This document shows, in pieces, positions 15,807 through 23,274 of a stretch of DNA of 64,000 nt. The position numbers were made by a program, and so were the translations under genes. How positions within the stretch are numbered: position 1 is the stretch's first letter; every line of letters starts with the position of its first letter. Source of the stretch: CAUYXS01 sp965248495 (GTDB lineage: Bacteria > Chloroflexota > Dehalococcoidia > Lucifugimonadales > Australimonadaceae); the NCBI GenBank assembly GCA_965248495.1, contig CBDFJL010000003.1:2418001-2482000 (forward strand), given 5' to 3'. A model generated the notes under the pieces. It did no database searches. It had not been told where the DNA came from and saw only the letters and a program-made list of their open reading frames with translations.

Positions 15807-16112
15807 GTGGAATACAAGATTGATCAGACGCTGAAGACACCGGACCTCAGCGGCGGGGACGATTGGCTCACACTGACGTATCAGGATGAGACCGGCGAAT
15901 ACGCGGGGATCGTCACGGGCCCAGCCGAATGGCTACGGCTCGTTCGCCACGCGGGCGAGATGCGCGACCTGCTCCAACGCGAGCACGACTACTGGACGCT
16001 CCACGCCGACGACTACGACGCGAAGTACCCCGAATACGTGCACGGCGGCGAAGGCGAGCGCATTGCAACCGAGCGCACCAATCTCTTGGCGGAGCTCGGC
16101 GATGGCGACTGA
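15807..16112 (+). CDS. hypothetical phage protein
   Basis: 101 residues from a GTG with GGAGG 8 bases upstream. Acidic, rich in aromatic residues (DYWTLHADDYDAKYPEYVHG). No known domain. Confidence 0.6.
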   Translation: MEYKIDQTLKTPDLSGGDDWLTLTYQDETGEYAGIVTGPAEWLRLVRHAGEMRDLLQREHDYWTLHADDYDAKYPEYVHGGEGERIATERTNLLAELGDGD

Positions 16113-16275
16113 GCGCCAGGCACCCGCCATCGCGCTGCCGGACCTGTACCCATGCACCGGCTGCGAGGCGCTGCACCAGACGCACGGGCCGCTGTGCCCG
16201 GCGTGCCAGCGCCAGCAGGCGGCGGCGACCATCGCGGCCTACGAGGCCAAGTACCAGAAGGGGGAATCAGCATGA
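16102..16275 (+). CDS. zinc-ribbon micro-protein
   Basis: 57 residues, overlapping the previous gene by 11 bases. Two CxxC pairs (YPCTGCEAL and PLCPACQRQ) about 14 residues apart indicate one zinc site. Unknown function; directly before the SSB-like gene. Confidence 0.6.
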   Translation: MATERQAPAIALPDLYPCTGCEALHQTHGPLCPACQRQQAAATIAAYEAKYQKGESA

Positions 16276-16871
16276 CGACGACAGCAGTACGCCGGGTGGT
16301 AAGCATCCGCATCGAGAGCATCGCGCCGCCTTCGGGCAGCGACACCAAGCACCAGCAGATCAAGTTCTTCTGCGACGACCTCGGCTTCAAGCAGTTCGCA
16401 GGTCCGACGCGCGTGCCCGTGGCCGACATCGCCGTGCTACAGACATCCCCAGGTCCACACCAGGTGGTCCTCGAGCGTGGCGCCCTGAAGAGGGACAAGA
16501 CCGGCCAGTACGACAACCACTACTTCTGGGAATGGCGCGGCTTCGCTGAGCCCCATGCAGACGACGAGTTGCCGCCCGGCGCCGATGAGTACGAGCAGCG
16601 CCCAGCCCAGCGGCAGCAAGCCCCACAGCACGACGCCCCCGAGGCTGCCTGGGACGGCACCTGCTGCCCGCCCGGCATGGACGCCCGCAACTACTCGATC
16701 GAGATGCAGGTGCTATTCAAAGAAGCACACGCGCAGTACCAAGCGGACCTAATGCGCGGCGAGAACTCGAACTTGCTCGCGACCTTTGACGAGTACCGCG
16801 ACACGTGGTTTCAAGTCGTGTACGGGTTCTCTACGGGGCCGGAGGACACGGACGATGACCTGCCGTTCTAA
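16272..16871 (+). CDS. divergent single-stranded-DNA-binding-like protein with SSB-type acidic tail
   Basis: 199 residues. The chain ends EDTDDDLPF, the hallmark C-terminal tip by which SSB proteins recruit replication and repair partners. The first ~100 residues are beta-rich and could form an OB fold, and a Gln/Pro-rich linker (EQRPAQRQQAPQHDAPEA) is central, but a helical segment precedes the tail. No close match to the standard SSB core is visible, so this is an SSB by tail and context. It belongs to the early replication transcript. Confidence 0.55.
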   Translation: MTTTAVRRVVSIRIESIAPPSGSDTKHQQIKFFCDDLGFKQFAGPTRVPVADIAVLQTSPGPHQVVLERGALKRDKTGQYDNHYFWEWRGFAEPHADDELPPGADEYEQRPAQRQQAPQHDAPEAAWDGTCCPPGMDARNYSIEMQVLFKEAHAQYQADLMRGENSNLLATFDEYRDTWFQVVYGFSTGPEDTDDDLPF

Positions 16872-17305
16872 GCAGGCGCCTGCGGAGCCCGCCCCCTTGG
16901 CCCCGTAGGCACCGAGTCGGCGCGCCGGCCGTCGCTAGGGGCGAGCCCCAGCCGGCAATTAGGAGGTGTGATGTTCGCGGGTTTGCCCGACGACAAAGCA
17001 CCGTTTAGATGTGCTGGCTGGCGGAAGAACTAAGACGCAGGCGCACCACACGCCGTGGATAGCAGTTGTGGAGCGAAAGGGGCCCCCTCGCGCCCGTACG
17101 CAAAGGCGAGAAGCGAAGGCCAGTCCTAGGGTATGCCAAAAGGGGCGCCTATGGCGCAAACCGGAGAGGCCCTGGGGCCAGCACTAGGAAGCAGGCCACG
17201 ATGCGGCGCAGGGACACGACGGAATGATTGGCCGCGAAATACGACAAACGGAAGCGGAGGAAGCGGCGGCATTAGAGGTATGAGCCTCTTCCGCTACAGG
17301 CCAGC
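16872..17305 (+). other. 434-base gene-poor stretch in the early operon
   Basis: No sizeable gene. A 20-codon open frame (16971-17033) has a perfect AGGAGG site 4 bases upstream, so a micro-peptide or leader is possible. A 58-codon frame (17133-17309) is listed separately. Purine-rich, with several G-runs; no terminator with a U-tract is seen. Confidence 0.5.
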
Positions 17306-17309
17306 ATGA
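17133..17309 (+). CDS. possible small protein before the radical-SAM gene
   Basis: 58 residues (MPKGAPMAQTGEALGP...), Gly/Arg-rich, with stop overlapping the next start (ATGA). No good ribosome site and no motif, so coding is uncertain. Confidence 0.3.
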   Translation: MPKGAPMAQTGEALGPALGSRPRCGAGTRRNDWPRNTTNGSGGSGGIRGMSLFRYRPA

Positions 17310-18271
17310 ACGCACTCGTCATCAACTGCTCGCCCCCGCACTACAACCTCGGCGCAGCCAAGCTCGCCGACTGGTTGGAGGCGGACGGCCACGCGGTCAC
17401 GCGCTGGGATGGCGACCCCGGCATGTTCGCTGACGGGTACGACCTAGTAGCCCTGTCGGTGATCTTCTCGTGGCACGCACCGATGGCCAGGCGCATCGCC
17501 TTGCAGGTCCGCGAGCACGCCGACGTGTGGGCGGGCGGGCCTGGCCTGTTTGCCCTTGCCAAGTGGTGGACACGCGAGACGGGCCTAGAGCCCGCCCAGG
17601 GCCTCGACAGTCGCTTTGAGCGCCAGCGCGGTGACTACCGCATGACGTTCGCCTCGCGAGGCTGTCCCGTGGGGTGCTGGTTCTGCATCGTTCCCAAGAT
17701 AGAAGGCGCGGCGTTCACTTTGGATCCAGACTTCGCCCTGGCGCCGATCTTGTGCGATAACAACCTGTCGGCGCTGCCGGTCGATTACCAAGAGCACATC
17801 ATCAGCCGCTACGTGGAATCTGGCGTGAAGCTGCTCGACGCCAACAGCGGCTTCGAGCCCGCGACCTTTGACGAAGCGACTTACGAGCGATGGAGCCACG
17901 TTCTCCGCGGCCCATGGCGCCTCGCTCTGGACGAGAGCAAGGAGATCACCGACGTAGAGCGTGCCCTAGGCATCCTCGCCGATGCGCCCCGCGCCAAGAA
18001 ACGAATCTACGTCCTGATCGGCAACGAGCCGATGGCTGCGTGCTACGAGCGAGCGATGAAGGTCGTGGAGCTCGGGGCCGAGCCGTTCTGCCAGCCGGTC
18101 GTTTCTCTCAATTCGCTAGACGGGCGCCCGCGGGTCAGGTTCGACTGGACCGAGGGGCGCCTACGGGACTTCGCCAGGTACTTCAATCGGTTCCTTTGGA
18201 AGTACACGCCGATAGCCGAATACAGCAACCGCCAGGGGGAGAGGCCACCCTTCGCGGGAGTGCCGCTTTAG
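17306..18271 (+). CDS. phage radical-SAM protein
   Basis: 321 residues. The N-terminal ~110 residues look like a B12-binding-like Rossmann part (NALVINCSPPHYNLGAAKLA, GYDLVALSVIFSW, DVWAGGPG). The radical-SAM cluster motif CPVGCWFC (CxxxCxxC) is near residue 119, followed by a barrel (ILCDNNLSALP). Such enzymes cleave SAM with a 4Fe-4S cluster; the substrate here is unknown. DNA or tRNA modification is an attractive guess for a phage. It stands in the early operon between small genes. Confidence 0.8.
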   Translation: MNALVINCSPPHYNLGAAKLADWLEADGHAVTRWDGDPGMFADGYDLVALSVIFSWHAPMARRIALQVREHADVWAGGPGLFALAKWWTRETGLEPAQGLDSRFERQRGDYRMTFASRGCPVGCWFCIVPKIEGAAFTLDPDFALAPILCDNNLSALPVDYQEHIISRYVESGVKLLDANSGFEPATFDEATYERWSHVLRGPWRLALDESKEITDVERALGILADAPRAKKRIYVLIGNEPMAACYERAMKVVELGAEPFCQPVVSLNSLDGRPRVRFDWTEGRLRDFARYFNRFLWKYTPIAEYSNRQGERPPFAGVPL

Positions 18272-18274
18272 GCC

Positions 18275-18475
18275 ATGAACTACGGACGCTGTGAGCAGAT
18301 GATTGAGAAGACCGTGCGTGTGCACGTGATGGGCCTCAGTGGTCGCGTGCCTGTCCCGAAGGAAAGGCGGTGCGCTCACCTCGCTATCGTCCGCATCTTT
18401 CTGGGCGACGGGCGATTGGTCGCGCTGTGCACTCAGCACGCCAAGAAACTGAGCCCAGCGGTACTACCGGATTAG
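18275..18475 (+). CDS. hypothetical small phage protein
   Basis: 66 residues, 3 bases after the radical-SAM gene. Three Cys and three His residues (RCEQM, RRCAHLA, ALCTQHAKK) could bind a metal. Unknown. Confidence 0.5.
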   Translation: MNYGRCEQMIEKTVRVHVMGLSGRVPVPKERRCAHLAIVRIFLGDGRLVALCTQHAKKLSPAVLPD

Positions 18476-18490
18476 GCCACAGGAGACACG

Positions 18491-18697
18491 ATGAAGAAAG
18501 AGGACCGGAGCCCTGTTCAGCAAGCCGTGAGGGATTGCCTCGCCGAGTGGGTGGGCGAAGTGCTTGCCGATGGCGACATTCCCGACGAAGCGAGGGCAGG
18601 GTATCGCGACGTGCTCGACGCGATACAGAACGACGATGACGACATGATTGACGAAATGATCGCCGAGCGCGTTGCCCCACTCGCGGATGAGGTCTAA
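18491..18697 (+). CDS. acidic small phage protein
   Basis: 68 residues, strongly acidic, all-helical (DVLDAIQNDDDDMIDEMIAE). Site AGGAG 8 bases upstream. Could be a DNA mimic or protein inhibitor by charge, but nothing specific supports that. Confidence 0.5.
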   Translation: MKKEDRSPVQQAVRDCLAEWVGEVLADGDIPDEARAGYRDVLDAIQNDDDDMIDEMIAERVAPLADEV

Positions 18698-18979
18698 GTG
18701 GACAAGCGCCGGTACGTCGTCCAGCAGCCGCAGACCCGCGCTCATCCCTGCCATTGGCCGAGATGCGAGCGCCAGGTGCCGCCCGCGATGTGGGGGTGTC
18801 GCCCGCACTGGTTAAAGCTCCCGAGGGCCCTGCGAGACAGGGTGTGGGCGGCATACCGACCGGGACAGGAAATCAACATGACGCCCTCGCGGGAGTACGT
18901 CGCGGTTGCACGCGAAGTCGAGGCATGGATTCTTCAACAGGAGAGGCAAGCGGCGGTGCCGATCTTGGCCAAACCATGA
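18698..18979 (+). CDS. conserved-type phage protein with CHWP...CxxHW motif
   Basis: 93 residues, GTG start immediately after the previous stop. HPCHWPRCERQVPPAMWGCR with a following PHW is a phage zinc-binding signature (Cys/His pairs). The C-terminal half is helical (SREYVAVAREVEAWILQQER). Function unknown. Confidence 0.65.
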   Translation: MDKRRYVVQQPQTRAHPCHWPRCERQVPPAMWGCRPHWLKLPRALRDRVWAAYRPGQEINMTPSREYVAVAREVEAWILQQERQAAVPILAKP

Positions 18980-19515
18980 ACGCTCCCAGCATCATCATAT
19001 CGTTGCCGCGCATCCCCAACTGGGGCCTCGTGGGCTCGAACCGCTCCCATGCTCATTGGGGGCAGGTTGCACGCGCCAAGCGGGCCGAGAAGGACGCCTG
19101 GATCGCGCTGTTCCTGGCTTCCGATGCGCGACCGCGGCAGGAGCCTTTGCTACGCGGTGACGTGCAGGCCGAGATAGAGGTCCAGCTGCCCAACCTGGCG
19201 CACTGGCCCGACGAGCAGAACGTCCTCGAGGGCTACAAGGTCTTCATCGACCTGCTTGAGCCCCAGCGGGTCGAGCGGACGCTGAAGGACGGCTGGGTGA
19301 ACTGGCGTCAGCTCGGCTACCTCGGGCTGATCGAGAACGACGCACGCCTGCGCTGGACCGCGCCGCCGAACCTGGCGCTGGCCCCCGATGGCAGGCCACG
19401 CACGGTGCTGACGCTGTACGGAGAGGGTGCCGCCGAGACGTGGGTAATCGCACCGGACGCACTGGACTGGCCCAGCATCCCCGCCGTGGCCGTGCCACGC
19501 GCCGGCAGTTCGTAG
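18976..19515 (+). CDS. RusA-like Holliday-junction resolvase
   Basis: 179 residues, ATGA overlap. NRSHAHWGQVARAKRAEKDA, then DEQNVLEGYKVFIDLLEP and LGLIENDARLRW follow the RusA layout, in which acidic residues around a D-x-x-N...K...D...ND array bind metal. RusA resolves recombination and replication junctions. The first acidic residue of the standard DxDN is replaced (DEQN), so activity is not certain. It precedes the replication initiator. Confidence 0.65.
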   Translation: MNAPSIIISLPRIPNWGLVGSNRSHAHWGQVARAKRAEKDAWIALFLASDARPRQEPLLRGDVQAEIEVQLPNLAHWPDEQNVLEGYKVFIDLLEPQRVERTLKDGWVNWRQLGYLGLIENDARLRWTAPPNLALAPDGRPRTVLTLYGEGAAETWVIAPDALDWPSIPAVAVPRAGSS

Positions 19516-19523
19516 CAACGGAA

Positions 19524-19628
19524 GTGCAGCCCACATTCGACAACGGCATCGTGCAGCTCTACCAGGCGGACGCCCGGGCGCTGCCGCTCGCGCTGGGTGC
19601 CGCTTTACCGCAGGAACGGAAATCATGA
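19524..19628 (+). pseudogene. 34-codon stub of a DNA methyltransferase-like gene
   Basis: From a GTG the frame gives FDNGIVQLYQADARALPLAL, which resembles the N-terminus of phage DNA (N4/N6) methyltransferases, where an LYxGDAR-type strand binds SAM. It then ends after 34 codons. The stop overlaps the start of the next gene (ATGA). No catalytic DPPY-type motif follows, so a methylase seems to have been deleted, leaving a coupled leader. Confidence 0.45.
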
Positions 19629-20452
19629 GCTGGAAGGCGCAGGAATGGGCACGGAAGCAGCAGCTAGGCAGCCCAGCGGCCAAGTCGGTGTTCGTCGTCC
19701 TGGCCGGGTATGCCAAGGACGCTACCGGCCTGGCATGGCCCACCCAGGCGCAGTTGGCTCAGGACTGCGAGATCGGCCTGCGAACCGTCGCAAGGGCCTT
19801 CCAGTCCTTCATCCAACAGGGCCTCGTGGTGGTGATCCGAAAAGGAAATCAACACCAGCCGACCCGCTACAAACTCACCCTCCCGTGGCTATCAGCACAC
19901 GCCACTGTGGCACATGCAGACGCGCCAGCACACGCCACAGTGGCATGTGCAGATGAGGGTAGCACACGCCATACACGACATGAGCACACGCCAATGACGA
20001 CATCAGCACACGCCATACACGACAGTCCCTTAATAGGAATGAAACGTCAGGAAGAAAACGTCATAGGAACGTCAGGAAGAGAAGAGCGCGCGGACGCGAC
20101 GCCCGCACTTCCCGCGATTCAGAAATGGGATGTCCCTGATTGGTTCATGCCGTTGACCCACCTGCCGGGGTATAGAAAGACGTCCCACAAACGCGCCGCG
20201 GCGAGCATCGAGGCTCAGTGCAAGTCAGGGGGTGTTGACCCGGCCATCGCGGTCAGGCTCTTCGCCGAGGAATACGAGGGCCTACGTCACCGGTACGCAT
20301 GGTCCGACCCGGTCAAGGCCATTGCGGGCAAGCCCCTCAGCATCACGATTGCCAAGTTGCTGCGAAGCACACCGTTCAGGGCGAATGGCGCGGCGCCTCA
20401 TGCTTCAGACGGCTGGCGCGATTTTCTCCCCGAGGAGGCCAACCATGGGTGA
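19625..20452 (+). CDS. phage replication initiator, lambda O-like
   Basis: 275 residues. The N-terminal winged HTH (KSVFVVLAGYAKDATGLAWP, TQAQLAQDCEIGLRTVARAF, IQQGLVVVIRKGNQ) is that of phage O-type and helix_turn_helix_36 replication proteins. A His/Ala/Thr-rich linker (about residues 90-140) is encoded by the iterons of the putative origin. The C-terminal ~90 residues form a helical domain likely to contact the helicase loader. The next gene, overlapping by 8 bases, is a DnaC-like loader, as O and P in lambda. Confidence 0.75.
   Translation: MSWKAQEWARKQQLGSPAAKSVFVVLAGYAKDATGLAWPTQAQLAQDCEIGLRTVARAFQSFIQQGLVVVIRKGNQHQPTRYKLTLPWLSAHATVAHADAPAHATVACADEGSTRHTRHEHTPMTTSAHAIHDSPLIGMKRQEENVIGTSGREERADATPALPAIQKWDVPDWFMPLTHLPGYRKTSHKRAAASIEAQCKSGGVDPAIAVRLFAEEYEGLRHRYAWSDPVKAIAGKPLSITIAKLLRSTPFRANGAAPHASDGWRDFLPEEANHG
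19894..20080 (+). other. candidate phage replication origin inside the initiator gene
   Basis: Five copies of AGCACACGCCA begin at 19894, 19927, 19961, 19983 and 20005, spaced 33, 34, 22 and 22 bases, i.e. whole helical turns. Next comes an A-rich segment (20025-20085) with AACGTCAGGAAGA twice (20043, 20068). Iterons followed by an easily melted region inside the initiator gene is the layout of lambda ori. Confidence 0.7.
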
Positions 20453-21284
20453 CCTAGCCCGCATGGGGTCCGGCCTGGCCAGCATGGTCATGCCGGCCAA
20501 TCACGACATCCCTGACATTGAGCGGCAACGGCGCATCGCCCGGTATGCGGCGAAGGAAGGCGTGATCTGCCTCACCTGCTCTGACTACGGGACGGTCGGC
20601 AAGACGATGGAGGGCGAGACCGAGCAGTGGGGAAAGGTCAAGCAGGTCTTCGCTGTGCCATGCCCGGACTGCGGGGGCAAGGTTGAGACGGACGAGCAGG
20701 TCAAGGCGCGGCGTCTGCGTGCTTCTGGTCTGCCAGCGCCGCAATGGGGCTGGACGTTGGCGGCGTGGGACCACACCAAGAATCCAACGATGGAGCCCGC
20801 GTTCCGGGCCGCTGAGGCGTTTGTAGCCCACCCCACGACCTGGCTGGTGCTGGCCGGTGAGTACGGGGTCGGCAAGACGCACCTGGCTTCGGCAGTCGCG
20901 GTCGCGCTGATCGAAGAGAACATCGGGGTCAAGTACACGACCGTGCTGGACCTCATGCATGGAGCGCGGCGGTCGGTAGGGGCGGGCGAGTACCAACCAT
21001 TCCTGAACCGGTGGAAGGAAGCGCCGGTCATCGTGCTGGATGACTTGGGCAAAGAGCGCATGGACGAAGCGGTGCGGGCCTTCAGGGACGAAGTGGTGGA
21101 CACCATCCTGCTGTACCGGTTCGACAACGAGAAGCCCTGCGTCGTGACCACCAACGAGGGCAAGCACGCGTTCGGCGATCGGCTATTCAGCCGAGTGCAG
21201 GACAAGAGCCGAGTGGTCACCGTGACCTGCACGGGCGCGGACATCCGGCCCCAAAAGCCAGCTTTGCAGGAGGCTGTGGCGTGA
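20445..21284 (+). CDS. DnaC/IstB-like helicase-loader ATPase
   Basis: 279 residues from the Met at 20445 with GAGGAGG upstream. An N-terminal zinc pair set (ICLTCSDYG and VPCPDCGG) is followed by an AAA+ core: Walker A LAGEYGVGKTHLA, Walker B APVIVLDDLGKE, sensor VVTTNEG, and arginine-bearing FGDRLFSRVQD. DnaC-type proteins load the replicative helicase at the origin. It is coupled to the initiator gene upstream. Confidence 0.88.
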   Translation: MGDLARMGSGLASMVMPANHDIPDIERQRRIARYAAKEGVICLTCSDYGTVGKTMEGETEQWGKVKQVFAVPCPDCGGKVETDEQVKARRLRASGLPAPQWGWTLAAWDHTKNPTMEPAFRAAEAFVAHPTTWLVLAGEYGVGKTHLASAVAVALIEENIGVKYTTVLDLMHGARRSVGAGEYQPFLNRWKEAPVIVLDDLGKERMDEAVRAFRDEVVDTILLYRFDNEKPCVVTTNEGKHAFGDRLFSRVQDKSRVVTVTCTGADIRPQKPALQEAVA

Positions 21285-22552
21285 AGACACGAAAGCGCAT
21301 CGAACGCCTAACCGCAGCGCAAACGGCCCGCTTCGGTGAGTACGTGGAGCGATGGACAGCCATCGGGCTTTCTACCGAGCCTGCCGACCGGCCCACTGCT
21401 GAAGCGGCGATCGCCACTATGTACCGCTGCGGTGGCCTCGAGCCCCCTCAGCACATCGTTTGGTGCAAATCGCCCCTCAGCATGTTGCTCACAGCCGCCG
21501 TGCTACGCCGCAGGGACTCGGTCAGGGCCACGGTCAGGGCCACGGTCAGGGACTCGGTCGAGGACTCGGTCGGGGCCTCAGTCGGGGCCTCGGTCAGGGC
21601 CTCGGTCAGGGACTCGGTCGGGGCCTCAGTCGGGGCCTCGGTCAGGGACTCGGTCGGGGCCTCAGTCGGGGCCACGGTCAGGGACTCGGTCAGGGACTCG
21701 GTCGAGGACTCGGTCGGGGCCTCAGTCGGGGCCTCGGTCTGGGACTCGGTCTGGGACTCGGTCAGGGACTCGGTCTGGGACTCGGTCGGGGCCTCGGTCA
21801 GGGACTCGGTCGGGGCCACGGTCAGGGACTCGGTCGAGGACTCGGTCGGGGCCTCAGTCGGGGCCTCGGTCAGGGCCTCGGTCGAGGACTCGGTCTGGGA
21901 CTCGGTCTGGGGGCAACATGAGGCTTACTGGCTAGCCTTCTACGCCTACTTCCGAGAGGTCTGTGGGATTGAAGAGGAGACGAAGCAACTAGACGGCCTG
22001 CTCGCTCTGAGCAAGAGCGCCGGGTGGGCCTTGCCCTACCGTGACATCTGCTTCGTCTCTGAGCGCCACACGACGCTCCTTCGTGATGAGCGCGGACGGC
22101 TGCATGCGGAAGACGGGCCAGCTGTTCGGTACCCCGACGGTTGGGCCGTCTGGGCCTGGCATGGCGTCCGGGTGCCTCAAGAGGTCATCGAGCAACCCGA
22201 GACGCTGAGTGTCACGGCCGCTTTGGGTGAGCCGAACACCGAGGTTCGACGGGTCATGCTGACGCGGATCGGAGCCGACCGACTGAGCGCGGAGTTGCCC
22301 GCCGGCGTCATAGACAGCGATGTCGACGGTCGAGGGATGCCGCGCAGGCTGTTCACCCTCGGTGACATCACGGACCGCCGCTTCATCGCTTACACCTGCC
22401 CCAGTACCGGTCGTGAGTACCCAGCACAGCCCGTTCCGCCGCAAGTGGACACCTGTGCTGAGGCTGTGGCCTGGCGCTTCGGGGCACTGGACATCAACGA
22501 GTTCGGGAACAAGACCAAGCAGTTCGATTACACACCCTCGGTTGAGGGATAA
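21281..22552 (+). CDS. DUF6745-type protein with a 33-unit tetrapeptide repeat
   Basis: 423 residues, ATGA overlap. About 78 N-terminal residues are followed by 33 units of [D/A][S/T]V[R/G/E/W] (residues ~79-210). Next come an aromatic helix and a domain with ERHTTLLRDERGRLHAEDGP, AVRYPDGWAVWAWHGVRVP, typical of DUF6745 proteins of actinobacteria and phages. These proteins often carry DSVxDSVx repeats. Function unknown; the repeat may form a regular beta or helical rod. Confidence 0.7.
   Translation: MKTRKRIERLTAAQTARFGEYVERWTAIGLSTEPADRPTAEAAIATMYRCGGLEPPQHIVWCKSPLSMLLTAAVLRRRDSVRATVRATVRDSVEDSVGASVGASVRASVRDSVGASVGASVRDSVGASVGATVRDSVRDSVEDSVGASVGASVWDSVWDSVRDSVWDSVGASVRDSVGATVRDSVEDSVGASVGASVRASVEDSVWDSVWGQHEAYWLAFYAYFREVCGIEEETKQLDGLLALSKSAGWALPYRDICFVSERHTTLLRDERGRLHAEDGPAVRYPDGWAVWAWHGVRVPQEVIEQPETLSVTAALGEPNTEVRRVMLTRIGADRLSAELPAGVIDSDVDGRGMPRRLFTLGDITDRRFIAYTCPSTGREYPAQPVPPQVDTCAEAVAWRFGALDINEFGNKTKQFDYTPSVEG
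21515..21910 (+). repeat. 396-bp array of 12-bp repeats
   Basis: 33 units of GAC/GCC-TCG-GTC-NGG form. Higher-order blocks recur: DSVEDSVGASVG occurs three times (units 4, 16 and 27). All three forward frames and at least one reverse frame are open across the array, which explains several spurious ORFs. Unit number should be prone to change. Confidence 0.95.
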
Positions 22553-22567
22553 AGAAGGAGAGAACCA

Positions 22568-22879
22568 ATGGAGAAGCAAATCCGCAATGGCGACGTGTTC
22601 CTGCGACGTATCGAGGGCCTGCCTCAGGGTGCCGAGCGCCGGGCAATGCCACGGCCCGAGGTGTTGGCATACGGGGAGGTCACGGGCCACAGCCACCAGA
22701 TCACCGGCGCTGTCGTGGAGCGCTACGACCACGACGGCCGGGCCTACGTGCTGCTGGACCAGGCTGGCGTGCTCACCCATGAGGAGCACGGCACGGCGGA
22801 CCTGGAGGCCGGTGCCTACGAGCTCATCATCGAGCGGGACTACGACCCGTCCGAGTACGCGCGCCAAGTTGTGGACTAG
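22568..22879 (+). CDS. hypothetical protein that accompanies DUF6745 genes
   Basis: 103 residues, GGAGAGAACC site. Beta-rich, with VLAYGEVTGHSHQITGAVVE, a conserved GHSHQI segment that could bind metal, and an acidic C-terminus. From memory this small protein often neighbours DUF6745 genes, so the two may work together. Confidence 0.6.
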   Translation: MEKQIRNGDVFLRRIEGLPQGAERRAMPRPEVLAYGEVTGHSHQITGAVVERYDHDGRAYVLLDQAGVLTHEEHGTADLEAGAYELIIERDYDPSEYARQVVD

Positions 22880-22885
22880 CAAGCC

Positions 22886-23080
22886 ATGACGCACCTGAAC
22901 GAGCTCACCATCACGAAGCCGTGCCCGCGGTGCGGCAACGACCTCACGGTCCGCGTGGATGGCGAGACGGGTGTGGAGGTCCTCGGCTGCACCGAGCACC
23001 TGGACTGCCAGCACACGGAGCCGCTCCCGATGAGCATCGTCGTGGAGCGCCAGGGAGCGGCGCGGCTGGAGGGGCTCTAG
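22886..23080 (+). CDS. zinc-ribbon protein
   Basis: 64 residues. PCPRCGNDLTVRV and LGCTEHLDCQHTEP give four to five Cys ligands for one zinc ribbon. Unknown role. Confidence 0.6.
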   Translation: MTHLNELTITKPCPRCGNDLTVRVDGETGVEVLGCTEHLDCQHTEPLPMSIVVERQGAARLEGL

Positions 23081-23082
23081 CG

Positions 23083-23274
23083 ATGGTCAACACCTTCGAC
23101 GGGCCTTGGTGCTCCTGCATGGAGTGCATGCAGCTGGAGGTCCACGACCGGGCGCCCGCACGGCATGACGACGACTGCGAGTGCTTTCACTGTTGGACGG
23201 GCGAGGATCAGGCGGAGTCGCTGGCCGACGGCGGCGACGGCAGGAAGCCTCGCACGGTGGTGCCGCATGGCTGA
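23083..23274 (+). CDS. Cys/His-rich small protein
   Basis: 63 residues. WCSCMECMQLEVHD and HDDDCECFHCW hold seven cysteines in CxC/CxxC spacing, probably one or two zinc sites. The stop lies inside the start of the next gene. Confidence 0.55.
   Translation: MVNTFDGPWCSCMECMQLEVHDRAPARHDDDCECFHCWTGEDQAESLADGGDGRKPRTVVPHG

Noticed and set aside
19894..20015. Regular short repeats that could suggest a CRISPR array
   Set aside because: Units are only 11 bases with 11-23-base gaps, lie within a replication gene, and no cas genes are present. They fit replication iterons better.
21515..21910. Long open frames in other frames across the 12-bp array (Gly-Gln/Leu and Ser-Gly-Arg rich)
   Set aside because: A 12-bp period lacks stops in all forward frames automatically; only the frame joined to the DUF6745-like domain continues into protein-like sequence.
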